8,677 nucleotides of DNA from Dehalococcoidia bacterium (GTDB taxonomy: Bacteria > Chloroflexota > Dehalococcoidia > JACPQF01), in the NCBI GenBank assembly GCA_030650265.1, contig JAUSEJ010000518.1:1-8677 (forward strand), in the 5' to 3' direction. The position numbers and the translations under genes are program-made. The notes under the pieces were generated by a model that saw nothing but the letters and a program-made list of their open reading frames with translations, was not told where the DNA came from and did not search any database. Positions 1 through 6,191 of this stretch are shown one piece after another. Each line of letters starts with the position of its first letter. The first letter of the stretch is position 1.

Positions 1-699
1 ATAGCGTCCAGTAAGGATAGTATCGAGTTGGCTAGCAAGTACGAAGGGATATACGCAACCGCAGGCATTCATCCTCATGACGCCTTGGGGCTCGAAGATG
101 GCACTTTGTTAGAACTGGCTGTGCTGTGTCGTCAGCCTAAGGTGGTGGCGATCGGGGAGATCGGTCTCGATTTCTATCGCAACCTGTCGCCGAGGGATGT
201 TCAGTTGAATGCGCTACGCCGGCAGCTTGACCTGGCCTCTGAGCTGGGCTTGCCCGTGATTATCCACGATCGTGACGCTCACAATGAGATACTTGGCACA
301 CTAGGGCAGTGGGTTGCTTCGGGGTCCAATAACTCAAAGCGTTTCCGTGGCGTCATCCACTGCTTTAGTGGCGATAGGGCTTTCGCAGAGGAATGCATAT
401 CTCTTGGATTTATGATATCTTTTGCGGCGAATATTACCTATCCTGGCGCCGCGACACTGACGGAAGTCGCTCGAACATTACCTTTGGAATACCTTTTGGT
501 GGAGACGGATTGCCCGTTCCTGGCCCCACACTCTCGTCGCTCAAATCGAAATGAACCGGCGAATGTTGGGCTTGTTGCTAAGAAGATAGCAGAGTTGAGG
601 GGAATCGCATTCGAAGAGATTGCCAGAGTCACAACCAGCAACGCCGTGACCTTGTTCGATCTGGCCCTTCCCACAGAAGGACCGGCGCGACCAGCCTGA
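1..699 (+). CDS. tatD: TatD family metal-dependent hydrolase (5' end outside window)
   Basis: The reading frame is open from the first base and ends at TGA 697-699. The first visible residues (IASSKDSIELASKYEGIYA) already match the family just before the conserved 'GIHPHDA', so the true start and the N-terminal HxH metal motif lie upstream of the window. Visible metal-site motifs in order are 'GEIGLDF' (Glu at 157-159), 'PVIIHDRDA' (His at 265-267), 'GVIHCFSG' (His at 358-360) and 'VETDCPFLAP' (Asp at 508-510). These are followed by the 'RNEPANV' signature. TatD proteins are TIM-barrel, two-metal enzymes of the amidohydrolase type. Characterised members are 3'-5' DNases or deoxyribonucleases linked to DNA repair, and the substrate here is not known. 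The stop lies 16 nt before the start chosen for the polyprenyl synthase, so the two are probably co-transcribed. The family call is very secure; a precise substrate is not. Confidence 0.96.
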   Translation: MASSKDSIELASKYEGIYATAGIHPHDALGLEDGTLLELAVLCRQPKVVAIGEIGLDFYRNLSPRDVQLNALRRQLDLASELGLPVIIHDRDAHNEILGTLGQWVASGSNNSKRFRGVIHCFSGDRAFAEECISLGFMISFAANITYPGAATLTEVARTLPLEYLLVETDCPFLAPHSRRSNRNEPANVGLVAKKIAELRGIAFEEIARVTTSNAVTLFDLALPTEGPARPA

Positions 700-715
700 T
701 TTGAAAGGAGTGCTG

Positions 716-1681
716 TTGAACACTGCCGTTATTTTCGAGCCCGTCCAGAAGGACATGCTTTTGGTCGAGGAGCAGTTACAATCAATCGCTCGGGTAGAGT
801 TTCCCATACTGTCAGAACTTCTGTCTTATGTTCTCCAAAGTAAGGGAAAACGAATCAGACCTGCTATAACTCTATTGGTCGGCAAGCTGAACGAGTATGA
901 CCTTAACTTGCTCATCCCCATAGCGACCGCTGTCGAGGCCTTGCACACGGCCACGCTGGTGCATGATGATATGATCGACAACGCCCCAATTCGACGGGGC
1001 AGGCCGACTCTAAACAGCGCCTGGAACAAGGGATCGGCTGTGCTAGCCGGGGATTTCCTCTTCGCCAAGTCGGCGGAGTTTGCTGCCATGACGGACAACA
1101 TCAGAATAACACGGCTGTTTGCCAGAACCATAATGATCATTTGCAGCGGGGAATTGCGGCAGATGTTCGAGGAATTCGACTGGGAACATGGCAAGGACGA
1201 CTATTTCAAGAAGATCGAGAGCAAGACAGCCGCTCTGTTTGCCTCTGCGGCTGAGAGCGCAGCAATCCTCAGCGCCGCGCCGGAGAAGTCCGTCTCAGTG
1301 CTTCGTGATTATGGCATGGCTCTCGGTATGGCGTTCCAAATCGTTGACGACATACTCGACTTCGTCGGGGATCAGGAGGTTCTGGGCAAGCCTGTGGGTA
1401 ATGACCTGCTCCAGGGCACCATCACCCTGCCGGCAATACTCCTTGCAGAACGTTATCCTGACGATTTCGACCCAAAGAAGCTATTTCGTAATGGCGGCAA
1501 TGAGCAAGCCGCGCAGCGCGCTATCGAGATGATCCGCAACTCCGTGATCATCGAGGACTGCTACGTTATCGCCCGCCGTTACGCCAATTTGGCGCGAGAG
1601 TCTATTTTGTCTCTGCCATCGAGCCCTCACGCCTTCCCCTTGATTGCCTTAGTGGACAACGTTGTGGAGCGCCGGCTGTAA
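716..1681 (+). CDS. Polyprenyl diphosphate synthase, probably long-chain type
   Basis: This 321-residue all-trans prenyltransferase condenses isopentenyl diphosphate onto an allylic primer, typically making the side chain of a quinone. Visible features are 'GKRIRP' near residue 50 (IPP binding), the first Asp-rich motif DDMID at residues 84-88 within 'LVHDDMIDNAPIRRGRPT', the second Asp-rich motif DDILD at 211-215, and then 'LGKPVGNDLLQGTITLP'. The residue five positions before the first Asp-rich motif is a small Ala rather than an aromatic. In this family a small residue there goes with long products, so a menaquinone-type chain is an inference. An upstream in-frame TTG at 701 exists, but the Shine-Dalgarno AAAGGAG (704-710) lies inside that extension. 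TTG 716, five bases after it, is therefore the better start. The gene sits 16 nt after tatD. Exact chain length, and whether a second subunit is needed, cannot be read from the sequence. Confidence 0.93.
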   Translation: MNTAVIFEPVQKDMLLVEEQLQSIARVEFPILSELLSYVLQSKGKRIRPAITLLVGKLNEYDLNLLIPIATAVEALHTATLVHDDMIDNAPIRRGRPTLNSAWNKGSAVLAGDFLFAKSAEFAAMTDNIRITRLFARTIMIICSGELRQMFEEFDWEHGKDDYFKKIESKTAALFASAAESAAILSAAPEKSVSVLRDYGMALGMAFQIVDDILDFVGDQEVLGKPVGNDLLQGTITLPAILLAERYPDDFDPKKLFRNGGNEQAAQRAIEMIRNSVIIEDCYVIARRYANLARESILSLPSSPHAFPLIALVDNVVERRL

Positions 1682-1683
1682 CC

Positions 1684-1725
1684 GTGCGGATGGAATGGCC
1701 CGGGTTAGACCGGTCAACCTCGCAC
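1684..1725. other. Near-palindrome nested in an outer stem, upstream of the lysR gene
   Basis: The 63-nt gap between the polyprenyl synthase and the LysR gene contains GGTTAGACCGGTCAACC (1703-1719), a palindrome except for one extra A. It is flanked by GTGCG (1684-1688) and its complement CGCAC (1721-1725). It ends about 10 nt before the LysR Shine-Dalgarno. It has no T-run, so it does not look like a typical intrinsic terminator. LysR-type regulators commonly bind interrupted dyads next to their own gene, so an autoregulatory site is possible. An RNA stem separating the two genes is the other reading. No clear -35/-10 pair was recognised here. Confidence 0.3.
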
Positions 1726-1744
1726 CTGAAGCCAAGGAGATTGT

Positions 1745-2698
1745 ATGCTGAGCCTATATCAGTTTAGTATCTTTTTGGCAGTTGCCGAGACTTGTAGCTT
1801 CTCGGCAGCCGCCCACAAGCTGCATCTCACTCAACCCGCAGTTAGCCAGCAGATAAGGTCTCTTGAGAGAAATCTGGGTGTGCTGCTTTTTGGGCGAGAG
1901 GGCCAACGGATCGGATTGACCGCGGATGCTGTTTCGTTGCTGCCTGTGGCCAGAGAATTCATGGAGATGGCCCAGAGGGTAGAGGATGTAGTAGCGAATC
2001 TGAAAGGAACAGTTGCTGGACATCTCGTCATCGTCGCCAGCGCCGCTCCCTGCAAGTATCTTCTGCCTCAGATAGCCGACCTCTTTCGTAAGGAGCACCC
2101 TTCTGTTCGCCTTGTGCTTCGATTGGACGAAAGCGTCGATGTCATTTCGGCGCTGAGGGAACAGGAAGCTGATCTCGGATTCACTTGTTATAGGCCAAGC
2201 GAGAAGGGATTTGAGGGCAAGCGCTTCTGCAGAGAGGAACTGTTACTGCTAGTCCCTCGTAGGCACCGTTGGGCGAAGCTGGCGATGGTTCGACCGCAGG
2301 AACTAAAGTCAGCAGATCTAATCGCTTTGGGCGGTAGCACGGGAACGCGAAAATCTTTCGATGATCTGCTGCGTAAGAACGGCATAACTCCAGGTGATCT
2401 CTCAATCGTCATGGAGGTGGGCAGCAGTGAGGCCGCTGCCATGGCGGTTGAGGCAGGATTTGGGGTTGCGTTAATATCCAATGCCATTGTCAGAAGAATA
2501 GGAGGCAGCAAAGTCAGGGCGGTGCCGCTTGAAGGAGCCCCATGTGTGCGCGATGTCTATATGATAAGAAATCGGCAGAAGACGCCGAGCCTTGCCCAAC
2601 TGCGATTCAGCGAGTTTCTCAAATCGGCTGCGACTATACAACTGGTCGAGGAGCACACCGCCGGTGGCATTGCAGTGAAGGAGAAACGGGCAGAGTGA
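1745..2698 (+). CDS. LysR-type transcriptional regulator
   Basis: This is a 317-residue cytoplasmic DNA-binding protein of normal family length. The N-terminal winged helix-turn-helix is clear: 'FSAAAHKLHLTQPAVSQQI' at about residues 18-36, then 'LERNLGVLLFGREG' and the start of the linker helix. From about residue 90 ('AGHLVIVAS') to the C-terminus it has the two-lobed periplasmic-binding-protein-like effector domain. This includes 'REQEADLGFTCYRP' and 'VEAGFGVALISNAIVRR'. The start is ATG 1745 with the Shine-Dalgarno AAGGAGA at 1734-1740. An in-frame TTG lies one codon earlier and cannot be strictly excluded. The helix-turn-helix and effector layout resembles CysB/CysL-like members, but ligand and targets cannot be assigned. 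The neighbours give no functional link, and there is no divergent target gene of the usual kind. Confidence 0.95.
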   Translation: MLSLYQFSIFLAVAETCSFSAAAHKLHLTQPAVSQQIRSLERNLGVLLFGREGQRIGLTADAVSLLPVAREFMEMAQRVEDVVANLKGTVAGHLVIVASAAPCKYLLPQIADLFRKEHPSVRLVLRLDESVDVISALREQEADLGFTCYRPSEKGFEGKRFCREELLLLVPRRHRWAKLAMVRPQELKSADLIALGGSTGTRKSFDDLLRKNGITPGDLSIVMEVGSSEAAAMAVEAGFGVALISNAIVRRIGGSKVRAVPLEGAPCVRDVYMIRNRQKTPSLAQLRFSEFLKSAATIQLVEEHTAGGIAVKEKRAE

Positions 2699-2819
2699 AA
2701 GCATGTCTGGTCATGCTGATGATAACCCTGAATAGAACGAAAGTTATCAACTTCACTATCCTCGTTTGAATTTCAGGGCATACTATGTCTTCCCAGGCGT
2801 ATTCTGACTTATGAAACAT

Positions 2820-2871
2820 CGAGAAGCGTGATGCTCCTGCCAGTTGGGCATTCGGAGCGCCACACTTCTCG
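2820..2871. terminator. Long hairpin between lysR and the PEP-enzyme remnant, possible bidirectional terminator
   Basis: CGAGAAG (2820-2826) pairs with CTTCTCG (2865-2871). After one mismatch GTG pairs with CAC (2828-2830 with 2861-2863). After a further mismatch and a T-G wobble, GCTCC pairs with GGAGC (2833-2837 with 2854-2858). A small TGCC/GGCA stem (2838-2841 with 2847-2850) caps the loop. On the plus strand it is followed by a T-rich stretch (GTTTCTGTTCTTG, 2871-2883). It lies about 120 nt after the LysR stop and about 40 nt past the stop of the minus-strand remnant, so it would suit convergent transcripts. The T-run is interrupted, so its strength as an intrinsic terminator is uncertain. 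Confidence 0.45.
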
Positions 2872-2910
2872 TTTCTGTTCTTGATTGGGGCCTGAGGCAG
2901 GCCAGCCGAT

Positions 2911-3105
2911 CTACGCAGAGGAAACGATGCGCACCAGCCCGGTATCGCCGTCAACCTCAATGATCTGGCCGTCGCGGATGGTTGTGGTTGCCGTTCCCAC
3001 GCCAACTACCGCCGGTATGTGATACTCCCGGGCGACAACGGCGCAGTGGCCGAGCACACCACCGCTGTCGGTAACGACATCCACCTTGCCGTATGTTTGA
3101 TCCAA
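2911..3105 (-). pseudogene. Truncated PEP-utilising enzyme, swivelling (mobile) domain remnant
   Basis: The minus strand encodes about 65 residues that match the C-terminal half of the PEP-utilising mobile domain of PEP synthase and pyruvate phosphate dikinase-like proteins. 'VVTDSGGVLGHCAVVARE' contains the phospho-accepting His, followed by 'IPAVVGVGTATTTIRDGQ' and 'IIEVDGDTGLV'. The C-terminus ends naturally at TAG (2913-2911). Going upstream, the frame meets a TAA at 3117-3115, and no match to the rest of the domain or to the ATP-grasp domains was seen in any frame up to rpsT. The only possible initiator (TTG 3105) lacks a Shine-Dalgarno sequence. No frameshift or stop interrupts the remaining part, which suggests fairly recent truncation. 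The break coincides with the rpsT promoter. A short free-standing swivelling domain is possible but less likely. Confidence 0.7.
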
Positions 3106-3114
3106 ATGTAAAGA

Positions 3115-3144
3115 TTAGACAAACAAGCCCAAATGCTGTATAAA
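3115..3144 (+). promoter_or_regulatory. Sigma-70-type promoter for rpsT
   Basis: TTAGAC (3115-3120) and TATAAA (3139-3144) are separated by 18 nt, each close to the housekeeping consensus. Transcription would start near 3151, giving a leader of about 30 nt with the Shine-Dalgarno AGGAGG (3165-3170). The location directly ahead of a ribosomal protein gene supports the call. Confidence 0.65.
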
Positions 3145-3180
3145 TAACGCACTGCATTCACACTAGGAGGGTACTGTTTC

Positions 3181-3459
3181 TTGGCCAATATCAAATCTGC
3201 CATTAAGATGATTCGGGTGTCGCTGCGAAAGCGGGCATTCAACAAACCCGTGCGTAGCGGTGTAAAGACGCACCTTGGCAAGGTGGAACGTCTAATCAAG
3301 GCTGGCGACGTCGAGAACGCTCGGACGGCCATGCTGGAAGCCTTCAGTGCGCTAGATAAGGCCGCGCTCAAAGGTATAGTTCACCCAAACGCAGCGTCCC
3401 GCCACAAGTCCCGTATGGCAAAGAAGCTCAACTCGATTGCGGCGGCACAGGTCAAGTAA
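3181..3459 (+). CDS. rpsT: 30S ribosomal protein S20
   Basis: This is a 92-residue basic protein with the whole S20 pattern. It begins 'MANIKSAIKMIRVSLRKRAF', has 'VRSGVKTHLGKVERLI' and 'ALDKAALKGIVHPNAASRHK' in the middle, and ends 'SRMAKKLNSIAAAQVK'. S20 binds 16S rRNA early in assembly of the small subunit. The start codon is TTG, as is known for rpsT in E. coli, where it contributes to low, self-limited translation. Whether the same control works here is an inference. The Shine-Dalgarno AGGAGG (3165-3170) is ideal in sequence, with a 10-nt spacer. The gene is monocistronic, with its own promoter upstream and a structured, gene-free stretch downstream. Confidence 0.98.
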   Translation: MANIKSAIKMIRVSLRKRAFNKPVRSGVKTHLGKVERLIKAGDVENARTAMLEAFSALDKAALKGIVHPNAASRHKSRMAKKLNSIAAAQVK

Positions 3460-3478
3460 TATAGTCTCGTGGCCTGTT

Positions 3479-3652
3479 GCCGGCCTGCTGTCGGCCGGAT
3501 CGACAGCCTTAGACGACACGGCATTGCTGGCTGCCGGTCGTGCACCACCGATTGTTCGGTGGGATCGAGTGGGTATTTCGTTGCAGGGTAAGCATTTGAC
3601 CAACTGTTTAGGCCAATGGGTTGCCTTTGCAACCCGCCGACGGGGAAATCGG
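3479..3652 (+). other. Cluster of hairpins downstream of rpsT, unassigned
   Basis: No convincing gene was found between rpsT and msrP, but the stretch is rich in stems. CCGGCC/GGCCGG is at 3480-3485 with 3493-3498. ACGAC-CGGCA pairs with TGCCG-GTCGT as ten pairs with one bulged A (3513-3523 with 3532-3541). CCACCGA/TCGGTGG is at 3545-3551 with 3556-3562. GGGTTGC/GCAACCC is at 3618-3624 with 3629-3635 (loop CTTT). A weaker CCGA/TCGG is at 3637-3640 with 3649-3652. None has a good T-run. They would be transcribed as a 3' extension of the rpsT message or as a separate small RNA. No match to tRNA, SRP RNA, tmRNA, RNase P RNA or a riboswitch family was recognised. A 72-codon plus-strand frame (3437-3655) overlaps the end of rpsT and shows no family features. 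Confidence 0.4.
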
Positions 3653-3763
3653 TGATCTGAGCGTTCTGCTGCGATCCTCTACAAGACGTCCTCCTAAACG
3701 CTAGCCAGCGTCCTCAGGATGACCAGACTATTTGTGCTTTGGTTCCAGGTATGGCTTACCTTT

Positions 3764-3792
3764 TTGTTCCTCACCCGGCCTTATGCTATACT
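3764..3792 (+). promoter_or_regulatory. Sigma-70-type promoter for msrPQ
   Basis: TTGTTC (3764-3769) and TATACT (3787-3792) have the ideal 17-nt spacing. Transcription would begin near 3799, leaving a leader of about 64 nt that carries the Shine-Dalgarno AAGGAG (3850-3855). This places the in-frame ATG at 3719 upstream of the transcript and supports the TTG start at 3863. Confidence 0.6.
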
Positions 3793-3862
3793 ACACAAAG
3801 AGTCTGTAGCTATCTGCTTGATATTTCCAAACGGGCTCCAATGGGATAGAAGGAGAATCGGG

Positions 3863-4795
3863 TTGAATAGTCCAAAGGAATCTGAAGTTACGCCAGAGCA
3901 CCTCTATCTCTCGCGGAGACAGTTGATACTAGGCGCTGGTGCGGTGGCAGTTGGTGCTCTGCTCAGCGCCTGCGATAGGGGAGGTTCTTCGAATTCCAAC
4001 GGCAGTGCAAACTCCAGTTCTGCTGGCACCGACGGTTCGACCGATTCTTTGACGGAATACGCCGCCGCCACGGGCTACAACAACTTCTATGAGTTCTCGC
4101 TGGAAAAAGAGGACGTAGGTGCTCTTGCCAAAAATTTCAAGACCTCTCCCTGGATGATAAAAGTGGGAGGCCTTGTGAAGAATCCGCGGACCTACGGAAT
4201 TGAGGATTTGCTGAAAGAGTTTCCCCAGGAGGAGCGTATCTATCGCCTTCGATGCGTGGAGACCTGGTCCATGGTAATCCCCTGGACGGGGTTTTCTCTG
4301 GCGAAGCTACTGAAAGACGCCGAACCGCAGTCCACAGCGAAATACGTACGATTCGAGACCATGCTGGATGCAAAGCAGATGCCCAACCAGGTAAGCGATA
4401 TGTTCGATTGGCCATATGCGGAGGGGCTGCGGCTAGACGAAGCGATGCATAGCCTGACGTTGCTGGCCACTGGCCTATACGGCAAGCCAGCGTTGCCGCA
4501 GAACGGCGCTCCGATCCGCCTGGTTGTGCCATGGAAATACGGATTCAAGAGCATCAAATCTATTGTTAAGATCGATCTGGTGGAAACGATGCCGGTTTCG
4601 TTCTGGATGGACAGTTCACCCGATGAGTATGGCTTCTTTGCCAATGTTAACCCCGATGTGCCTCATCCTCGCTGGTCGCAATCCTCTGAGCGCCGCATCG
4701 GTGAGTTAAGCAGGCGCAGGACTTTGCCTTTTAACGGTTATGCCGACCAGGTGTCCAGCCTTTACTCAGGCATGGATCTCAAGAAGTTCTTCTAG
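3863..4795 (+). CDS. msrP: Protein-methionine-sulfoxide reductase catalytic subunit MsrP (Tat-exported, likely lipoprotein)
   Basis: This is a 310-residue molybdopterin enzyme of the YedY type, which reduces methionine sulfoxide in extracytoplasmic proteins. The match to E. coli MsrP runs the whole length: '[12 protein letters not shown]', '[18 protein letters not shown]' with the molybdenum-ligand Cys at residue 131, '[15 protein letters not shown]', '[18 protein letters not shown]', '[20 protein letters not shown]' and '[12 protein letters not shown]'. The N-terminus has a twin-arginine motif, 'SRRQLIL' (Arg18-Arg19), a hydrophobic stretch and a lipobox LSAC with Cys37. A Ser/Asn/Gly-rich linker of about 30 residues follows. 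Export folded by Tat and lipid anchoring are inferred. TTG 3863 is chosen because AAGGAG (3850-3855) precedes it by 7 nt, the residues after it ('[15 protein letters not shown]') align with the E. coli N-terminus, and a promoter lies between it and the upstream ATG 3719. msrQ follows after 3 nt. Confidence 0.96.
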   Translation: MNSPKESEVTPEHLYLSRRQLILGAGAVAVGALLSACDRGGSSNSNGSANSSSAGTDGSTDSLTEYAAATGYNNFYEFSLEKEDVGALAKNFKTSPWMIKVGGLVKNPRTYGIEDLLKEFPQEERIYRLRCVETWSMVIPWTGFSLAKLLKDAEPQSTAKYVRFETMLDAKQMPNQVSDMFDWPYAEGLRLDEAMHSLTLLATGLYGKPALPQNGAPIRLVVPWKYGFKSIKSIVKIDLVETMPVSFWMDSSPDEYGFFANVNPDVPHPRWSQSSERRIGELSRRRTLPFNGYADQVSSLYSGMDLKKFF

Positions 4796-4798
4796 TCG

Positions 4799-5404
4799 AT
4801 GCTTGAGCAAAGGACCAGGTACCTCTGGTTGCTCGTCCAATTGGCGCCGCTGATCCCGCTCGCTCTTCTGCTTTGGGACGCTACACAGAACCGGCTGTCC
4901 GCCAATCCCATCGAAGCGGCCACTCTTCGCACGGGCAAAGCCGCGCTGGTTTTACTTATTATGTCCCTCTCCTGCACTCCGATATTCAATGTGGTGGGAT
5001 TCAGGTCGCTGCTGCGCCTGCGCCGCCTTCTCGGGTTGTATGCCTTCTTCTATGCTTTTGTGCACCTGATGATCTTCGTGGGCGTAGACTTCGGCTTCGA
5101 TGCCCAGCTTGTCGGTGAAGGCCTCCTGGAAAAGCGCTATGCGCTAGCCGGGTTATCGGCATTTATCCTGTTGGCGCCTCTGGCCATAACGTCGACAAAG
5201 GGATGGCGAAGGCGCTTGGGACGGAGATGGCTCGCCCTTCACAGGGCGGTCTACCTGGCAGCTATGCTTGCTGTATTACACTACCTCTGGGGAGTAAAGG
5301 CCAACACCGGACCGCCTCTAGAATTCGGCGCCATTCTCATCCTCCTACTACTAGTGAGACTACCCTTTCTCCGACAAAGGATGAGGCTCTGGCCTCGAAA
5401 GTAG
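4799..5404 (+). CDS. msrQ: Haem-binding membrane subunit MsrQ of the MsrPQ system
   Basis: This 201-residue, very hydrophobic integral membrane protein of the ferric-reductase-like fold has about six membrane helices. MsrQ takes electrons from the cytoplasmic or quinone side and passes them through haem b to MsrP. Family landmarks are 'GKAALVLLIMSLSCTP', 'RSLLRLRRLLGLYAFFYAF' followed by His89, 'LAITSTKGWRRRLGRRW', and 'LHRAVYLAAMLAVLHYLWGVK' with His148 and His161. His89, His148 and His161 are the candidate haem ligands. Length is close to the E. coli protein (211). ATG 4799 is 3 nt after the msrP stop, and the Shine-Dalgarno is poor, so translation is probably coupled to msrP. The C-terminus ends in a short basic tail. 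The call is secure from both sequence and pairing with msrP. Confidence 0.95.
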   Translation: MLEQRTRYLWLLVQLAPLIPLALLLWDATQNRLSANPIEAATLRTGKAALVLLIMSLSCTPIFNVVGFRSLLRLRRLLGLYAFFYAFVHLMIFVGVDFGFDAQLVGEGLLEKRYALAGLSAFILLAPLAITSTKGWRRRLGRRWLALHRAVYLAAMLAVLHYLWGVKANTGPPLEFGAILILLLLVRLPFLRQRMRLWPRK

Positions 5405-5477
5405 TATCACAGTCCTCTCATCAACGTCCTTTGCAGGGCTGGACTGACCTGTTCTCTATTAGCAACCCAATGGACAG

Positions 5478-5506
5478 TTGACGGCGAATGGCGGGCGTGC
5501 TAGAAT
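5478..5506 (+). promoter_or_regulatory. Sigma-70-type promoter for lexA
   Basis: TTGACG (5478-5483) and TAGAAT (5501-5506) are separated by 17 nt, the most consensus-like promoter in the window. The predicted start of transcription is near 5513, exactly where the LexA operator begins. Confidence 0.75.
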
Positions 5507-5512
5507 AGTCAA

Positions 5513-5528
5513 TAGAACGTCTGTTCTA
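5513..5528 (+). promoter_or_regulatory. LexA operator (SOS box) of lexA
   Basis: TAGAACGTCTGTTCTA is a perfect inverted repeat with 6-base arms around a 4-base centre. It fits the GAAC-N4-GTTC core of SOS boxes in Gram-positive bacteria and related phyla. It covers the expected transcription start of lexA, 22 nt before the start codon, so bound LexA would block its own promoter. No second copy of this core was noticed elsewhere in the window. Confidence 0.88.
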
Positions 5529-5549
5529 GGATTGAAAGAGGGGTGTGGC

Positions 5550-6191
5550 ATGAAGAAGCTGTCCCCCAGGCAGCAGAAGATCCTGGCTTTTTTGCACAGT
5601 TTCATTATTGATAACGGGTACCCACCCAGCATTCGAGACATCTGCAAAGGTTGTGGGATTTCCTCCACGTCTGTAGCCGACTACAACCTTAACGCTTTGG
5701 AGCAGCAGGGCTGCATCCGGCGCGATCCAGACGTATCGCGGGGCATTGAGCTCGTGAATGTGGAGAGGGAGAAGCCGAGGTTGGTGAGGGTGCCGATGAT
5801 CGGACAAATCGCTGCTGGCGAGCCTATTCCCGTTCTAACCGCCGATAACTGGATTGTTAATGAAGGCAATGATTTTCTCGATCTCACCGAAGATTTAACA
5901 CGCGGTCGGGAGAACCTCTATGCCCTGAAGGTAAAGGGAACGTCGATGATCGACGCTCTAATCAATGATGGTGATCTGGTAATCATGCAGCACGCAGTTT
6001 CAGCAGAAAACGGTGAGATGGTCGCCGCCTGGATGAAGGACGAGAAAGAGATTACCCTGAAAAGGTTTTATCACGAAGGCCCGATGGTGCGGCTACAGCC
6101 AGCCAATAGCCAAATGGCGCCGATCTACGTCGATGCCGACAAGGTGGAAGTGCAGGGTAAAGTGATAGGAGTGATCAGGCAAATCTCTTGA
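5550..6191 (+). CDS. lexA: LexA repressor, SOS response
   Basis: This is a 213-residue repressor-protease. The N-terminal winged helix begins 'MKKLSPRQQKILAFLHSFI', then 'GYPPSIRDICKGCGISSTSV' and 'LEQQGCIRRDPDVSRGIEL'. The recognition segment 'SSTSVADYNLNAL' differs from the usual 'SPSTVHRHL', fitting a non-proteobacterial LexA. The C-terminal S24 domain has the self-cleavage Ala89-Gly90 bond in 'GQIAAGEPI', the catalytic Ser132 in 'VKGTSMIDALINDGD' and the catalytic Lys171 in 'EITLKRF', so autocleavage stimulated by RecA should work. ATG 5550 is chosen because AGAGGGG lies about 6 nt upstream and residue 1 matches the family start. An in-frame TTG at 5478 is part of the -35 box and is not a start. 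The end overlaps the end of holA on the other strand by 17 nt. Confidence 0.97.
   Translation: MKKLSPRQQKILAFLHSFIIDNGYPPSIRDICKGCGISSTSVADYNLNALEQQGCIRRDPDVSRGIELVNVEREKPRLVRVPMIGQIAAGEPIPVLTADNWIVNEGNDFLDLTEDLTRGRENLYALKVKGTSMIDALINDGDLVIMQHAVSAENGEMVAAWMKDEKEITLKRFYHEGPMVRLQPANSQMAPIYVDADKVEVQGKVIGVIRQIS

Noticed and set aside
2634..3005. Long minus-strand open frame (123 codons) over the lysR end and the intergenic region
   Set aside because: Its sequence has no protein-family character and it runs antisense to lysR and across the PEP-enzyme remnant in a different frame.
3437..3655. Possible 72-codon gene downstream of rpsT
   Set aside because: It begins inside rpsT in another frame, is Arg-rich without recognisable features, and lies across the hairpin cluster with no Shine-Dalgarno.
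3719..3862. N-terminal extension of MsrP from ATG 3719
   Set aside because: The extension does not resemble the family, the promoter (3764-3792) lies inside it, and TTG 3863 has a good Shine-Dalgarno and aligns with the E. coli N-terminus.
3460..3862. Riboswitch (for example a molybdenum-cofactor type) controlling msrP
   Set aside because: The hairpins lie upstream of the msrP promoter, and the roughly 64-nt leader after it shows no strong structure. No known aptamer core was recognised.
5410..5446. CAGTCC/GGACTG hairpin after msrQ as a terminator
   Set aside because: Only six pairs with a loop of about 25 nt and a poor T-run, too weak to list.
5478..5549. N-terminal extension of LexA from TTG 5478
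   Set aside because: It would overlap the promoter and the LexA operator. ATG 5550 matches the family start and has a Shine-Dalgarno sequence.
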